Assembly (NCBI RefSeq): GCF_018613535.1
Contig: NZ_JAGGQB010000006.1
Location: 434,001 to 498,000 of the forward strand
Origin: Bacillus sp. ISL-51
GTDB taxonomy: Bacteria > Bacillota > Bacilli > Bacillales > Bacillaceae
Length of the DNA stretch: 64,000 nt
Direction: 5' to 3'
In this document: in pieces, positions 35,340-45,564 of the stretch
How the letters are laid out: each line of letters starts with the position of its first letter
Numbering within the stretch: the first letter of the stretch is position 1
Program-made: the position numbers and the translations under genes
Notes under the pieces: generated by a model
Database searches by the model: none
Told to the model about the DNA's origin: nothing
What the model saw: the letters and a program-made list of their open reading frames with translations, nothing else

Positions 35340-36434
35340 ATGGAAATTTTTAAATATATGGAGAAATACGATTACGAACAGCTGGTATTCTGCCAAGATG
35401 AGCAGTCAGGTTTAAAAGCGATCATCGCGATTCACGATACGACGCTTGGCCCGGCGCTCGGCGGAACAAGAATGTGGACATATGAAAATGAAGAAGCGGC
35501 GATTGAAGATGCGCTGAGACTTGCAAAAGGCATGACATACAAAAATGCCGCTGCCGGTTTAAATTTAGGCGGCGGAAAAACCGTCATTATCGGCGACCCC
35601 CGAAAAGATAAAAATGAAGAAATGTTCCGTGCATTCGGCCGCTATATTCAAGGCTTAAACGGAAGATATATTACAGCAGAAGACGTCGGCACTACTGTTG
35701 AAGATATGGATATTATTCATGATGAAACCGACTATGTAACTGGGATTTCCCCGGCATTCGGTTCATCAGGAAACCCTTCTCCGGTCACCGCTTACGGCGT
35801 GTACAGAGGGATGAAAGCTGCTGCTAAGGCGGCGTTTGGAACGGATTCTTTAGAAGGAAAAACGATTGCCGTACAGGGCGTGGGAAATGTGGCGTATAAT
35901 CTTTGCCGCCATCTTCACGAAGAGGGTGCTTCTCTAATCGTTACAGACATCAATAAGCAGTCAGTTGAACGTGCCGTTCAAGACTTTGGCGCCCGTGCGG
36001 TTGATCCTGACGACATCTACTCGCAGCAGTGCGATATCTATGCCCCGTGTGCTCTCGGCGCCGTCATTAATGACAGCACGATTACGCAGCTGAAGGCAAA
36101 AGTAATTGCCGGAGCCGCCAATAACCAGCTGAAAGAAGCGCGCCACGGCGATATGATTCATGAAATGGGAATCGTTTACGCGCCGGATTATGTTATCAAT
36201 GCCGGCGGCGTGATAAATGTAGCTGACGAGCTTTACGGCTATAATGCTGAGCGGGCTTTGAAAAAGGTGGAAGGCATCTATGGAAATATTGAACGGGTGC
36301 TCGATATTTCTGCACGTGACGGTATTCCGACTTACTTAGCGGCTGACCGGTTAGCCGAAGAACGAATTGAACGCATGCGCCGTTCAAGAAGCCAATTTCT
36401 TCAAAACGGCCAAAGTGTATTAAGCAGGCGATAG
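35340..36434 (+). CDS. bcd: Leucine/branched-chain amino-acid dehydrogenase
   Basis: 364 residues from ATG 35340 behind TAGGAGGAACG. NAD-dependent oxidative deamination of Leu, Val and Ile to 2-keto acids. Catalytic lysine region [31 protein letters not shown], Rossmann motif [12 protein letters not shown], and PCALGAVIN with GAANNQL. It supplies the substrates of the keto-acid dehydrogenase encoded downstream. Confidence 0.96.
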   Translation: MEIFKYMEKYDYEQLVFCQDEQSGLKAIIAIHDTTLGPALGGTRMWTYENEEAAIEDALRLAKGMTYKNAAAGLNLGGGKTVIIGDPRKDKNEEMFRAFGRYIQGLNGRYITAEDVGTTVEDMDIIHDETDYVTGISPAFGSSGNPSPVTAYGVYRGMKAAAKAAFGTDSLEGKTIAVQGVGNVAYNLCRHLHEEGASLIVTDINKQSVERAVQDFGARAVDPDDIYSQQCDIYAPCALGAVINDSTITQLKAKVIAGAANNQLKEARHGDMIHEMGIVYAPDYVINAGGVINVADELYGYNAERALKKVEGIYGNIERVLDISARDGIPTYLAADRLAEERIERMRRSRSQFLQNGQSVLSRR

Positions 36435-36456
36435 GACTTGATCTGGAGGTGTGAAA

Positions 36457-37566
36457 ATGTTCGAACAGGAAAAACGCATTCTCATTCTTAATCCAGGCTC
36501 AACATCAACGAAAATTGGCGTCTTTCACCATGAACGCTGTATTTTTGAAAAGACGCTGCGACATCCCGAGGAAGAGCTGAAGAAATATAACAGCATTATT
36601 GATCAATATGAATTTCGTAAATTAAGCATATTGGAGTCTCTGCACGAACAGGGCATCAACATTTCAAAGTTTGATGCCGTTTGTGCAAGAGGCGGCCTGC
36701 TTCGACCGATTGAAGGCGGCACGTACGAGGTGAATGACGCCATGATATCCGATTTAAAAACCGGATATAACGGTCAGCATGCATCAAATCTCGGCGGCAT
36801 TATTGCCAGGGAAATAGCGGACGGCTTAAATATTCCCGCCTATATTGTCGATCCTGTCGTAGTTGATGAAATGTCGCCGCTCGCCAAAGTGTCAGGGATG
36901 CCCGAAATCAAGCGGAAAAGCATCTTCCATGCGTTAAACCAAAAGGCTGTAGCCCGTCAAGCGGCGGCGTCTCTCGGCAAACGGTATGAACAAATGAAGA
37001 TGATTGTCACCCATATGGGCGGCGGCATCACAGTCGGTGTCCATGACTGCGGCCGGGTGGCGGATGTTAATAACGGGCTTCACGGAGAAGGCCCGTTCAG
37101 CCCGGAAAGAGCCGGAACCGTTCCGGCGGGAGATTTGGTGGAAATGTGTTTTTCCGGCAAGTATACAAAAGCGGATATGATGAAGAAGCTTGTCGGTACA
37201 GGGGGACTCTCCGGTTATCTCGGCACAACGGATGCGGTGAAAGTGGAACATCTCATTCAAGCGGGAGATGAAAATGCCCGGCTCATTTATGACGCCATGG
37301 CTTATCAAGTAGCAAAAGAAATCGGGGCGGCAAGCGCCGTATTAAAAGGAAAAGTCGACATTATCGTCCTGACAGGCGGATTAGCTTACGGAAAAAGCTT
37401 CGTTTCCGCTATCAGATCGTACATAGATTGGATTTCGGATGTATTCGTTTATCCGGGAGAAAATGAACTGCAATCGCTGGCGCAAGGAGCACTCAGAGTG
37501 CTGCTCGGCGAGGAGAAGTCAAAACAATATCAGATCAGCGAAGGAGTGAAAACAAATGGCGACTGA
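36457..37566 (+). CDS. buk: Butyrate kinase
   Basis: 369 residues from ATG 36457, six nt behind TCTGGAGGT; the GTG at 36451 abuts the site. Acetate/butyrate kinase fold: [56 protein letters not shown]. Makes ATP from butyryl or branched acyl phosphate. The stop overlaps the lpdV start by 11 nt. It is a few residues longer at the N-terminus than I recall for B. subtilis. Confidence 0.94.
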   Translation: MFEQEKRILILNPGSTSTKIGVFHHERCIFEKTLRHPEEELKKYNSIIDQYEFRKLSILESLHEQGINISKFDAVCARGGLLRPIEGGTYEVNDAMISDLKTGYNGQHASNLGGIIAREIADGLNIPAYIVDPVVVDEMSPLAKVSGMPEIKRKSIFHALNQKAVARQAAASLGKRYEQMKMIVTHMGGGITVGVHDCGRVADVNNGLHGEGPFSPERAGTVPAGDLVEMCFSGKYTKADMMKKLVGTGGLSGYLGTTDAVKVEHLIQAGDENARLIYDAMAYQVAKEIGAASAVLKGKVDIIVLTGGLAYGKSFVSAIRSYIDWISDVFVYPGENELQSLAQGALRVLLGEEKSKQYQISEGVKTNGD

Positions 37567-38977
37567 ATATGATGTGGTCATTCTGGGCGGCGGCACGGGC
37601 GGTTATGTTGCTGCCATCAGAGCGGCTCAGCTCGGCTTAAAAACAGCCGTAGTGGAAAAGGAAAAACTCGGCGGAACTTGCCTTCATAAAGGCTGTATTC
37701 CGAGCAAAGCGCTGTTAAGAAGCGCAGAGGTGTATCGAACTGCAAAGGAAGCCGCGCAATTCGGCATTGAAACGGAAGGTGTCTCCCTTCGTTTTGACAG
37801 CGTGCAAAAACGAAAGCAGGGAATCGTTGATAAATTAGCAGGCGGTGTCGCCCACCTTATGAAAAAGGGAAAGATCGATGTATACAACGGGTATGGGCGT
37901 ATGCTCGGCCCTTCTATCTTTTCACCTCTTCCGGGTACGATTTCTGTAGAATACACGAACGGCGAAGAAAATGACATGCTGATACCGAAGCAATTAATTA
38001 TCGCCACCGGTTCAAGGCCGAAAATGCTTTCTGGTGTAGAAGCCGACGGAGAATATATTTTGACGTCAGACGAAGCGCTGGAGCTGGAGCAGCTGCCTCG
38101 ATCCATGATCATCGTCGGCGGCGGAGTAATCGGCATTGAATGGGCGTCCATGCTGCATGACTTCGGCGTAGATATCACGGTCATTGAATATGCAGACCGG
38201 ATATTGCCGACAGAAGACCGGGATATTTCGAATGAAATGAAAAACCTTCTGACGAAAAAAGGAATTACAATCGTAACGGGGGCTAAAGTGCTGCCGGATA
38301 CATTAGATAAAACGGACGGCGTCAAAATCGAAGCGGAAAAGGACGGAAAAGCCGTTGCCTATCATGCTGAAAAAATGCTCGTCTCCATCGGCCGTCAGCC
38401 GAACATTGAAGGGATCGGCCTTGAAAACACCGAAATTGCAGTTGAAAACGGCGCCATTACGGTAAACGAAGCGGGCCAAACAAAGGAATCGCACATTTAT
38501 GCGATTGGGGACGTCATCGGCGGCCTCCAGCTTGCCCATGTCGCCTCCCGCGAAGGCATCATCGCCGTTGAGCATATGGCAGGCCTCAATCCCGCTCCGC
38601 TGGATGCTGCGCTTGTGCCGAAATGTATTTATTCAAATCCCGAAGCGGCGAGTGTCGGCCTGACAGAAGAGGAGGCCGCTGCGAAAGGGCACGAGCTCAA
38701 AATCGGCAAATTTCCATTCATGGCGATCGGGAAAGCGCTTGTTTACGGAGAAAGCGACGGCTTTGTCAAAATCGTCGCAGACCGAAACACAGACGATATT
38801 CTCGGAGTTCATATGATCGGTCCGCATGTAACCGATATGATCTCAGAAGCCGGTCTCGCCAAGGTGCTGGATGCTACACCGTGGGAAATCGGGCAGTCCA
38901 TCCACCCGCACCCGTCTCTTTCTGAGGCGATTGGAGAAGCGGCGTTAAGCGCCGACGGAAACGCGATTCATTTTTAA
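37556..38977 (+). CDS. lpdV: Dihydrolipoamide dehydrogenase (E3) of the branched-chain complex
   Basis: 473-residue FAD/NAD disulfide oxidoreductase. FAD site [19 protein letters not shown], redox disulfide in [19 protein letters not shown] site [18 protein letters not shown] segment AIGDVIGG, C-terminal His-Glu in [14 protein letters not shown]. Reoxidises the lipoamide of BkdB. Translationally coupled to buk. Confidence 0.96.
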   Translation: MATEYDVVILGGGTGGYVAAIRAAQLGLKTAVVEKEKLGGTCLHKGCIPSKALLRSAEVYRTAKEAAQFGIETEGVSLRFDSVQKRKQGIVDKLAGGVAHLMKKGKIDVYNGYGRMLGPSIFSPLPGTISVEYTNGEENDMLIPKQLIIATGSRPKMLSGVEADGEYILTSDEALELEQLPRSMIIVGGGVIGIEWASMLHDFGVDITVIEYADRILPTEDRDISNEMKNLLTKKGITIVTGAKVLPDTLDKTDGVKIEAEKDGKAVAYHAEKMLVSIGRQPNIEGIGLENTEIAVENGAITVNEAGQTKESHIYAIGDVIGGLQLAHVASREGIIAVEHMAGLNPAPLDAALVPKCIYSNPEAASVGLTEEEAAAKGHELKIGKFPFMAIGKALVYGESDGFVKIVADRNTDDILGVHMIGPHVTDMISEAGLAKVLDATPWEIGQSIHPHPSLSEAIGEAALSADGNAIHF

Positions 38978-38998
38978 AAGGAAGAAGGAGGGGTTTGA

Positions 38999-39991
38999 AT
39001 GACTGCAAACCGCCATCAAGTATTAGGGCTTTCTGATGAAGAAGCCGTTGATATGTATAGAACCATGCTGCTAGCCAGAAAAATCGATGAAAGAATGTGG
39101 CTGTTAAACCGTTCGGGGAAAATTCCGTTCGTCATTTCATGCCAGGGGCAAGAAGCCGCTCAGGTAGGCGCAGCCTATGCGCTGAACCGTGACACCGACT
39201 ACGTGCTCCCGTACTACAGAGATATGGGAGTCGTGCTTGCATTCGGCATGACCGCCAAGGATTTAATGATGTCCGGATTTGCGAAAGCGGCAGACCCGAA
39301 CTCCGGAGGCAGACAGATGCCGGGCCACTTCGGACAAAAGAAAAACAGAATCGTTACGGGCTCATCGCCTGTTACGACACAAGTGCCTCACGCAGTCGGC
39401 ATTGCGCTTGCAGGACGCATGGACAAAAAGGATATCGCCGCATTTGTTACGTTCGGAGAAGGCTCTTCCAACCAGGGAGATTTTCACGAAGGGGCAAACT
39501 TTGCCGCCGTGCATAAATTGCCGGTGATCTTTATGTGCGAAAACAATAAATATGCCATTTCAGTTCCATATGATAAACAGGTTGCCTGCGAGAATATTTC
39601 TGACCGGGCAGTGGGCTACGGCATGCCGGGAGTAACCGTTGACGGAAATGATCTGCTTGAAGTATATAAGGTTGTGAAAGAAGCGCGCGAACGGGCTTCT
39701 AAAGGAGAAGGGCCGACATTAATAGAAACGATCTCCTACCGTCTGACGCCGCATTCCAGTGATGACGACGACAGCAGTTACAGAGAACGTGAAGAAGTAG
39801 AAGAAGCTAAAAAACATGATCCGCTTCTCATATACAAAGCATACTTGCAAGAAATCGGGCTTCTCAGCGGAGAAGAAGAAAAAACGATGCTTGATGAGAT
39901 CATGGCCATCGTAAACGAAGCGACAGACGAAGCGGAGAAAGCACCATATGCATCTCCTGAATCAACGCTTGATCACGTTTATGCGAAGTAG
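38999..39991 (+). CDS. bkdAA: Branched-chain 2-keto acid dehydrogenase E1 alpha
   Basis: 330 residues. Thiamine-diphosphate enzyme decarboxylating 2-keto acids from Val, Leu and Ile; its acyl-CoA products prime iso/anteiso fatty acids. TPP-binding FGEGSSNQGDFHEGANFAAV with NNKYAIS, phosphorylation-loop-like RLTPHSSDDDDSSYR. GGAGGGG site, 21 nt after lpdV. Confidence 0.95.
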   Translation: MTANRHQVLGLSDEEAVDMYRTMLLARKIDERMWLLNRSGKIPFVISCQGQEAAQVGAAYALNRDTDYVLPYYRDMGVVLAFGMTAKDLMMSGFAKAADPNSGGRQMPGHFGQKKNRIVTGSSPVTTQVPHAVGIALAGRMDKKDIAAFVTFGEGSSNQGDFHEGANFAAVHKLPVIFMCENNKYAISVPYDKQVACENISDRAVGYGMPGVTVDGNDLLEVYKVVKEARERASKGEGPTLIETISYRLTPHSSDDDDSSYREREEVEEAKKHDPLLIYKAYLQEIGLLSGEEEKTMLDEIMAIVNEATDEAEKAPYASPESTLDHVYAK

Positions 39992-40003
39992 GGAGGAATA
40001 CGA

Positions 40004-40987
40004 ATGTCTGTAATGTCTTATATCGACAGTATTAATGCAGCAATGAAAGAAGAAATGGAAAGAGATTCACGGGTTTTTGTGCTCGGAGAAGACGTTGGGA
40101 GAAAAGGCGGCGTGTTTAAAGCAACTGCCGGCCTCTATGATCAGTTCGGTGAAGAGCGGGTCATGGATACGCCGCTTGCAGAGTCAGCCATTGCAGGTGT
40201 CGGGATCGGCGCAGCGATGTACGGTATGCGCCCGATTGCAGAGATGCAGTTCGCAGATTTCATTCTCCCTGCGGTCAACCAGATCATTTCGGAAGCGGCG
40301 AAAATCCGCTACCGCTCAAACAATGATTGGAGCTGCCCGATAGTGATCAGAGCGCCATACGGCGGAGGCGTTCACGGCGCATTATATCATTCTCAATCAG
40401 TAGAAGCTATTTTCGCCAATCAGCCAGGACTTAAAATTGTCATGCCTTCAACTCCTTATGACGCAAAAGGGCTTTTAAAGGCTGCGGTCCGCGATGACGA
40501 TCCGGTGCTGTTTTTCGAGCATAAGCGTGCATACCGCCTTATTAAAGGAGAAGTTCCGGCTGAGGATTATGTCCTGCCAATCGGAAAAGCCGATGTCAAA
40601 CGCGAAGGCAGCGATATTACCGTCATTACGTACGGATTATGTGTCCATTTCGCTTTGCAGGCAGCCGAACGGCTTGAAAAAGACGGAATTTCTGTGCACG
40701 TATTAGACTTGCGTACAGTTTATCCGTTAGATAAAGAGGCCATCATCGAAGCGGCGTCTAAAACCGGAAAAGTGCTCTTAATCACAGAGGATACAAAAGA
40801 AGGCAGCATCATGAGTGAAGTCGCGGCCATTATTTCTGAAAACTGCCTATTTGATTTAGACGCGCCGATCAAGCGGCTGGCAGGTTTTGATGTTCCGGCA
40901 ATGCCATATGCGCCGACGATGGAAAAATACTTTATGATGAATCCTGACAAAGCAGAAGCCGCAATGAGAGAATTAGCGGAGTTTTAA
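40004..40987 (+). CDS. bkdAB: Branched-chain 2-keto acid dehydrogenase E1 beta
   Basis: 327 residues, transketolase-like beta subunit. FVLGEDVGRKGGVFKATAGL, TPLAESAIAGVGIGAAMYG, RAPYGGGVHGALYHSQS, DLRTVYPLDKEAI. Forms the alpha2-beta2 E1 with BkdAA, 12 nt upstream. Confidence 0.95.
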   Translation: MSVMSYIDSINAAMKEEMERDSRVFVLGEDVGRKGGVFKATAGLYDQFGEERVMDTPLAESAIAGVGIGAAMYGMRPIAEMQFADFILPAVNQIISEAAKIRYRSNNDWSCPIVIRAPYGGGVHGALYHSQSVEAIFANQPGLKIVMPSTPYDAKGLLKAAVRDDDPVLFFEHKRAYRLIKGEVPAEDYVLPIGKADVKREGSDITVITYGLCVHFALQAAERLEKDGISVHVLDLRTVYPLDKEAIIEAASKTGKVLLITEDTKEGSIMSEVAAIISENCLFDLDAPIKRLAGFDVPAMPYAPTMEKYFMMNPDKAEAAMRELAEF

Positions 40988-41008
40988 AGACGTAAGGAGG
41001 TTTTTGAC

Positions 41009-42268
41009 ATGGCGATCGAACAAATGGCGATGCCGCAGCTTGGAGAGAGCGTAACGGAGGGGACGATCAGCAAATGGCTGGTTTCTCCCGGAGATCAAGT
41101 GAATAAATATGACCCGATCGCAGAGGTCATGACAGATAAAGTAAATGCAGAGGTGCCTTCCTCTTTTTCCGGCACGATTACCGAGCTTGTAGGAGAAGAA
41201 GGCCAAACTCTTGCAGTCGGAGAGGTTATCTGCAAAATTGAAACAGAAGAAGCGCAAACGGCAGAGGCGCCGAAACAGAGCGAAGCTGAGCAGAAAACAT
41301 CTGCTGAAGCCGCGCCGCAGTTCTCAGGCGGTGGAACATCAAATAAAGCGCGTTATTCGCCGGCAGTCCTCAGATTAGCGGGAGAACACGGCATCCGGCT
41401 TGAACAAGTTGAAGGAACGGGAGCCGGCGGAAGAATCACAAGAAAAGATATTCAGCGGATCATTGATTCAGGAATGCCGCAAAAAACAGAAGCGCCGGCA
41501 GCCTCTGTTCAGCAGCCGAAAGAACCGAAGCAAGAGCAAAAGCAAGTGCAATCCCCTGTACCGGCAGCCGGAGATATTGAAATTCCGGTGACAGGCGTCA
41601 GAAAAGCCATCGCATCCAATATGCACAAAAGCAAAACAGAAATTCCTCACGCCTGGACGATGATGGAAGTCGACGTCACAAACATGACGGCGTACCGAAA
41701 CAGCATAAAGGATACATTTAAACAAACAGAGGGTTTCAATTTAACGTTCTTCGCTTTCTTTGTAAAAGCGGTAGCGCAGGCTTTGAAAGAGTTCCCGCAG
41801 ATGAACAGCATGTGGGCCGGAGACAAAATCATTCAAAAGAAAGATATCAATATCTCCATTGCCGTCGCTACAGAAGATTCTCTGTTTGTCCCGGTCATTA
41901 AGCGGGCTGATGAGAAAACAATTAAAGGCATTGCCAGAGAGATAACAGATCTCGCGAAAAAAGTGAGAGACGGAAAACTCACGGCCGAAGACATGCAGGG
42001 CGGTACATTTACCGTCAATAATACGGGATCATTCGGCTCCGTTCAGTCAATGGGCATCATCAATCATCCGCAGGCCGCGATCCTTCAGGTGGAATCAATC
42101 GTCAAGCGTCCGGTTGTCATGAATAACGGGATGATTGCTGTGCGCGATATGGTTAATCTTTGCCTGTCCTTAGACCACAGAGTGCTCGACGGACTCATTT
42201 GCGGCCGTTTCCTCGGACGCGTGAAACAAATTTTAGAAAATATCGATGAAAAAACATCAATATACTAA
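41009..42268 (+). CDS. bkdB: Lipoamide acyltransferase (E2) of the branched-chain complex
   Basis: 419 residues: one lipoyl domain (1-77) with the lipoyl lysine at 44 in VMTDKVNAEVPSS, an Ala/Glu/Gln-rich linker, the E1/E3-binding domain (about 112-148, RYSPAVLRLAGEHGIRLEQV), a second linker and the catalytic domain ending in the motif LSLDHRVLDG. Transfers the acyl group to CoA. Last gene of the operon; strong AAGGAGG site. Confidence 0.95.
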   Translation: MAIEQMAMPQLGESVTEGTISKWLVSPGDQVNKYDPIAEVMTDKVNAEVPSSFSGTITELVGEEGQTLAVGEVICKIETEEAQTAEAPKQSEAEQKTSAEAAPQFSGGGTSNKARYSPAVLRLAGEHGIRLEQVEGTGAGGRITRKDIQRIIDSGMPQKTEAPAASVQQPKEPKQEQKQVQSPVPAAGDIEIPVTGVRKAIASNMHKSKTEIPHAWTMMEVDVTNMTAYRNSIKDTFKQTEGFNLTFFAFFVKAVAQALKEFPQMNSMWAGDKIIQKKDINISIAVATEDSLFVPVIKRADEKTIKGIAREITDLAKKVRDGKLTAEDMQGGTFTVNNTGSFGSVQSMGIINHPQAAILQVESIVKRPVVMNNGMIAVRDMVNLCLSLDHRVLDGLICGRFLGRVKQILENIDEKTSIY

Positions 42269-42271
42269 AAA

Positions 42272-42309
42272 AATCTCCTTTTGCCCCGGCGGTAAAAGGA
42301 GATTCTTTT
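42272..42309. terminator. Terminator between bkdB and bmrU (convergent)
   Basis: Perfect 11-bp stem AATCTCCTTTT / AAAAGGAGATT followed by CTTTT; on the minus strand the 3' side has TTTTTTTAG, so it can end both units. Confidence 0.85.
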
Positions 42310-43213
42310 ATTTCAATTCTGTATTTTCTTCCGGAACAAGCATGCATATATGCTGTTTCAGCACCTCGATCGTGCAAGGCGATTTTCCGTACACCTCACC
42401 GTCCGTATCCGCATGCATCTCGCGCCCGGTTTCGATCTCAACCCGCGAGGCTTGAATATAGGACAGCTCTCCTGAGAAATCATCAAATGAGCCCTGCTCC
42501 ATTGTCATCAGCTCCCGTAAAGCGGAAAGGCTTGTATTGCGGCAGATTAAGATATCAGCCAAGCCGTCCTGAAGGTTTGCATCAGGCAAGGGAACCCGGT
42601 TTGTGCCGATATAATGCCCGTTCATTACAAGCAGCATGACGGCCTCGTCCTCTTTCACTTTTCCATCTATCGTCAGCCTGACGGAAAACGTGTTCGAGTT
42701 TGTCATCGTCCTCAACGCGCTTGTCAAGTAGCTGATTTTACCGAAAAGCGCTTTTTCTGTTTCGTTGATATGGCTGGAGGCTTCGGTGATCAGCCCGATA
42801 CCCCAAAAATTCAGGAAAAAGCCGTCATCCGTTTTACAGACATCAATATTCCGCCTTTTTCCGGATACGAGCGCTTCAGCGGCCTTTTGAAGGTTTTGTG
42901 GTATGCCGAGCGCTCTAGAAAAATCATTACACGTTCCCCCCGGCAAAATGCCGACAGCCGGCTTGTGATTAAGCGTGCTGATGCTGTTGATGCATTGGTG
43001 AACGGTTCCGTCACCGCCCAGGATGAATAATACATCGACCGAGCTGTCAAGGTCCTCACAAAACTGCCGGGCGTCATTCGGATGTTTAGTCGGTTTAATC
43101 AGAAGCTCATCAACTGATTGGGCTAATATGGGAACGACCGTGCCGAGTGTTTTTTCTATCTGTTTTTGACCTGCGTTTCCGTTATAGATTAAAACAGCTT
43201 TCCGTTGGCTCAT
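42308..43213 (-). CDS. bmrU: Diacylglycerol/lipid kinase-like protein BmrU
   Basis: 301 residues, DAGK catalytic fold. N-terminal [18 protein letters not shown], nucleotide loop [34 protein letters not shown], and C-terminal [11 protein letters not shown]. In B. subtilis bmrU is in an operon with the multidrug efflux gene bmr and its activator bmrR; here neither is present between bkdB and brxB. It may phosphorylate a lipid. Substrate unknown. Confidence 0.8.
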   Translation of the reverse strand: MSQRKAVLIYNGNAGQKQIEKTLGTVVPILAQSVDELLIKPTKHPNDARQFCEDLDSSVDVLFILGGDGTVHQCINSISTLNHKPAVGILPGGTCNDFSRALGIPQNLQKAAEALVSGKRRNIDVCKTDDGFFLNFWGIGLITEASSHINETEKALFGKISYLTSALRTMTNSNTFSVRLTIDGKVKEDEAVMLLVMNGHYIGTNRVPLPDANLQDGLADILICRNTSLSALRELMTMEQGSFDDFSGELSYIQASRVEIETGREMHADTDGEVYGKSPCTIEVLKQHICMLVPEENTELK

Positions 43214-43330
43214 ACAACTGCTCCTTTGTCTCAGTCAATCTCTTTATCACGTTTCCCGTTTTTGAATGGTCATAAACTGTTATCCGAAACATAAAAGTGA
43301 GAAAAACAATGGCAAATGAAGCGGTGTGAT

Positions 43331-43360
43331 TTGCCGATTCGGCAGGTTCCTTGCTATCAT
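43331..43360 (+). promoter_or_regulatory. Candidate promoter of brxB
   Basis: TTGCCG (43331-43336), 18-bp spacer, TATCAT (43355-43360), 33 bp before the TTG start. Confidence 0.5.
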
Positions 43361-43392
43361 AAGAAGAGATGACGAAAAAGGAGAGGTCCTAC

Positions 43393-43830
43393 TTGAATAT
43401 GGATTTTAATTTGTTTATGAATGATGTTGTGCGTCAAGCCCGTCAGGAAATTACGGCGGCCGGTTATACGGAGCTGAAAACAGCTGAGGAAGTGGACGCA
43501 GCGCTTTCGAAAAAAGGAACGACGCTTGTCATGGTCAATTCAGTGTGCGGATGCGCAGGCGGAATTGCAAGACCTGCGGCATACCATTCCGTTCATTACG
43601 ATAAACGCCCGGATCAGCTCGTCACGGTATTTGCCGGACAGGATAAAGAGGCGACAGCGAAAGCGAGAGAATACTTTGAAGGCTACCCGCCGTCTTCTCC
43701 GTCATTTGCTGTTCTAAAAGACGGAAAAATTATGAAAATGGTCGAACGTCATGAAATTGAAGGACACGAACCGATGGCTGTTGTGACAAAACTGCAAGAA
43801 GCATTTGAAGAATATTGTGAAGAAGTATAA
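43393..43830 (+). CDS. brxB: Bacilliredoxin BrxB (YqiW)
   Basis: 145 residues from a TTG start behind AAAGGAGAGGTC; upstream ATG 43369 lies before the site. Thioredoxin-like DUF1094 protein with the CGC active site in [15 protein letters not shown]. Removes bacillithiol from S-bacillithiolated proteins in the oxidative stress response. Alone between its own promoter and terminator. Confidence 0.95.
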   Translation: MNMDFNLFMNDVVRQARQEITAAGYTELKTAEEVDAALSKKGTTLVMVNSVCGCAGGIARPAAYHSVHYDKRPDQLVTVFAGQDKEATAKAREYFEGYPPSSPSFAVLKDGKIMKMVERHEIEGHEPMAVVTKLQEAFEEYCEEV

Positions 43831-43838
43831 AGAAACAC

Positions 43839-43872
43839 GAACCCCGAAGCCTGGAGCTGAGGGGTTTTTTTT
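43839..43872 (+). terminator. Terminator after brxB
   Basis: AACCCC ... GGGGTT with a 15-nt inner part that can pair further (CCTGG), followed by TTTTTT. Confidence 0.7.
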
Positions 43873-43882
43873 GCGTTAAGAA

Positions 43883-43896
43883 TGCATAAATATTAA
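43883..43896 (+). promoter_or_regulatory. Upstream ARG box (ArgR/AhrC site) of artPQM
   Basis: TGCATAAATATTAA matches TGAATWWWWATTCA at 12 of 14 positions. It lies about 105 bp before the -35. Confidence 0.55.
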
Positions 43897-43987
43897 TGTT
43901 CATTCACGTTGCACCCGACAGTAATCTATTTTTAAATCTATTGCAATAATAAATATAGAAAGGGGTAGATATTTTTTAAAAATAGTA

Positions 43988-44016
43988 TTGCATAACAATT
44001 AAAAAGTGTTTAAAAT
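43988..44016 (+). promoter_or_regulatory. Sigma-A promoter of artPQM
   Basis: TTGCAT (43988-43993), 17-bp spacer, TAAAAT (44011-44016). Expected start near 44023. Confidence 0.65.
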
Positions 44017-44025
44017 ACAAATTAA

Positions 44026-44039
44026 CGAATAAATATTCA
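44026..44039 (+). promoter_or_regulatory. Start-site ARG box (ArgR/AhrC site) of artPQM
   Basis: CGAATAAATATTCA matches TGAATWWWWATTCA at 13 of 14 positions and overlaps the expected transcription start, a repressing position. The regulator gene is at 8524-8973 in this window. Confidence 0.75.
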
Positions 44040-44075
44040 AGTTTACGAGAGAAAAAGATATGGGGGAAAATGATC

Positions 44076-44843
44076 ATGAAAAAATGGCTGTTGGTATTGA
44101 TTTCCGCATGTATCACTTTTGCGCTGTCGGCCTGCGGATCGGGCAATTCGGACTCAGGAGACGGAAAGAAAAAACTGATTATGGGTACATCGGCTGATTA
44201 TAAACCGTTTGAATATAAAGATGGAGATAAAATCGTCGGATTTGACGTTGATTTGGCAAAAGCTTTGGGCAAAAAGACAGGGTATGAAGTTGAAGTGCAG
44301 GATATGGACTTTAACAGTTTGATTACTGCACTGAAATCAAAGCAGGTTGACATGATTTTATCAGGAATGACACCTACACCGGAACGAAAAAAACAAGTTG
44401 ATTTTTCTGATATTTACTATACCGCTAATAATATGATCGTTACGAAGAAGGGAAGCAGCATCAAATCCCTGAAAGATTTAAAAGGCAAAACCGTCGGCGT
44501 TCAGCTCGGTTCCATTCAAGAGGAAAAAGGAAAACAGCTTTCTTCTAAATACGGATTTCAGCTTGAAGACCGCAACCGCATTTCAGACCTAACCGAGGAA
44601 ATCAAATCCGGGCGTTTTGATGCCGCGATTATTGAAGACATCGTAGCGCAAGGTTATTTCAGCTCAAATAACGATTTGCAGGGCTTTACGGCCGAGGATG
44701 CAAAATCAGACGAATCCGGCTCCGCGATTGCGTTCCGCAAAGACAGCGATGTAACAGCGAAATTTAACAAAGCGCTCAAAGAAATGGAGAAAAACGGAGA
44801 CATTGAAAAACTGAAGAAAAAATGGTTCAGCAACGAGAAATAA
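44076..44843 (+). CDS. artP: Arginine ABC transporter, substrate-binding lipoprotein ArtP
   Basis: 255 residues from ATG 44076 behind GGGGGAAAATG. Lipoprotein signal peptide ending ALSAC (Cys about 20), then a family-3 solute-binding domain: TSADYKPFEYKDGDKIVGFD, MTPTPERKKQVDFSD, GKTVGVQLGSIQEEKGK. High-affinity arginine/basic amino acid uptake. A hairpin directly after it (44847-44873) should reduce transcription of artQM relative to this more abundant component. Confidence 0.95.
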   Translation: MKKWLLVLISACITFALSACGSGNSDSGDGKKKLIMGTSADYKPFEYKDGDKIVGFDVDLAKALGKKTGYEVEVQDMDFNSLITALKSKQVDMILSGMTPTPERKKQVDFSDIYYTANNMIVTKKGSSIKSLKDLKGKTVGVQLGSIQEEKGKQLSSKYGFQLEDRNRISDLTEEIKSGRFDAAIIEDIVAQGYFSSNNDLQGFTAEDAKSDESGSAIAFRKDSDVTAKFNKALKEMEKNGDIEKLKKKWFSNEK

Positions 44844-44846
44844 AAG

Positions 44847-44873
44847 AAAGCTCAACTTTTCGTTGAGCTTTTT
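44847..44873 (+). terminator. Intra-operon attenuating hairpin between artP and artQ
   Basis: AAAGCTCAAC-TTTTC-GTTGAGCTTT followed by TT. Strong stem with a short T-tract inside the operon, typical for stepping down expression after the binding-protein gene. Confidence 0.75.
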
Positions 44874-44904
44874 ATCGTGAATGAATATAAAGGAGATAAA
44901 GCGT

Positions 44905-45564
44905 ATGAATTTGGATTTCTCAGCGACAATACCCCAAATTCCTTTTATATTAGAAGGCCTCGCGATTACATTGAAAATTGTGCTCGTCTCAGCAGTGATC
45001 GGCCTTATATTAGGAATTGTGCTCAGCTTATTTAAAATCAGCACATTCAGTCCGCTTAAATGGATTGCGGACTTTTATACTTCAATATTCCGCGGCACGC
45101 CGCTCGTGCTGCAGCTGATGATCATTTATTTCGGAATGCCTCAGCTGCTCGGTTTTCAGATTGATCAATTTTGGGCGGCGGTCACGGCATTATCGCTCAA
45201 TTCTGCCGCTTACGTCTCTGAAATTATCAGGGCCGGAATTAACGCGATTGACAAAGGCCAAAAAGAGGCGGCTGTCGCCCTTGGCGTGCCGTACGGAAAA
45301 ATGATGAAAGATTTGCTGCTGCCTCAGGCGTTTAAAAATATTTCACCGGCAATCATTAATGAATTAATCACATTGACGAAAGAATCGGCGATCGTCACAG
45401 TCATCGGTCTCGGCGACATTATGAGACGGGCTTATCAGGCGGGAGCGGCGACATACAACTATTTGGAGCCCCTCATCGCGGCCGGTTTAATCTATTATGT
45501 GCTCGTGCTGATTTTAGCGTTTATCGGCAAAGGCGTAGAAAGGAAGCTGAAAGCCAATGATTAA
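44905..45564 (+). CDS. artQ: Arginine ABC transporter permease ArtQ
   Basis: 219 residues from ATG 44905 behind AAAGGAGATAAAG. About five transmembrane helices; the permease EAA-type loop is [20 protein letters not shown]. The stop overlaps artM. Homodimeric permease of the basic amino-acid importer. Confidence 0.95.
   Translation: MNLDFSATIPQIPFILEGLAITLKIVLVSAVIGLILGIVLSLFKISTFSPLKWIADFYTSIFRGTPLVLQLMIIYFGMPQLLGFQIDQFWAAVTALSLNSAAYVSEIIRAGINAIDKGQKEAAVALGVPYGKMMKDLLLPQAFKNISPAIINELITLTKESAIVTVIGLGDIMRRAYQAGAATYNYLEPLIAAGLIYYVLVLILAFIGKGVERKLKAND

Noticed and set aside
37684..38325. 213-codon minus-strand frame opposite lpdV
   Set aside because: Shadow of lpdV; serine/proline-rich translation with no recognisable motif or start signal.
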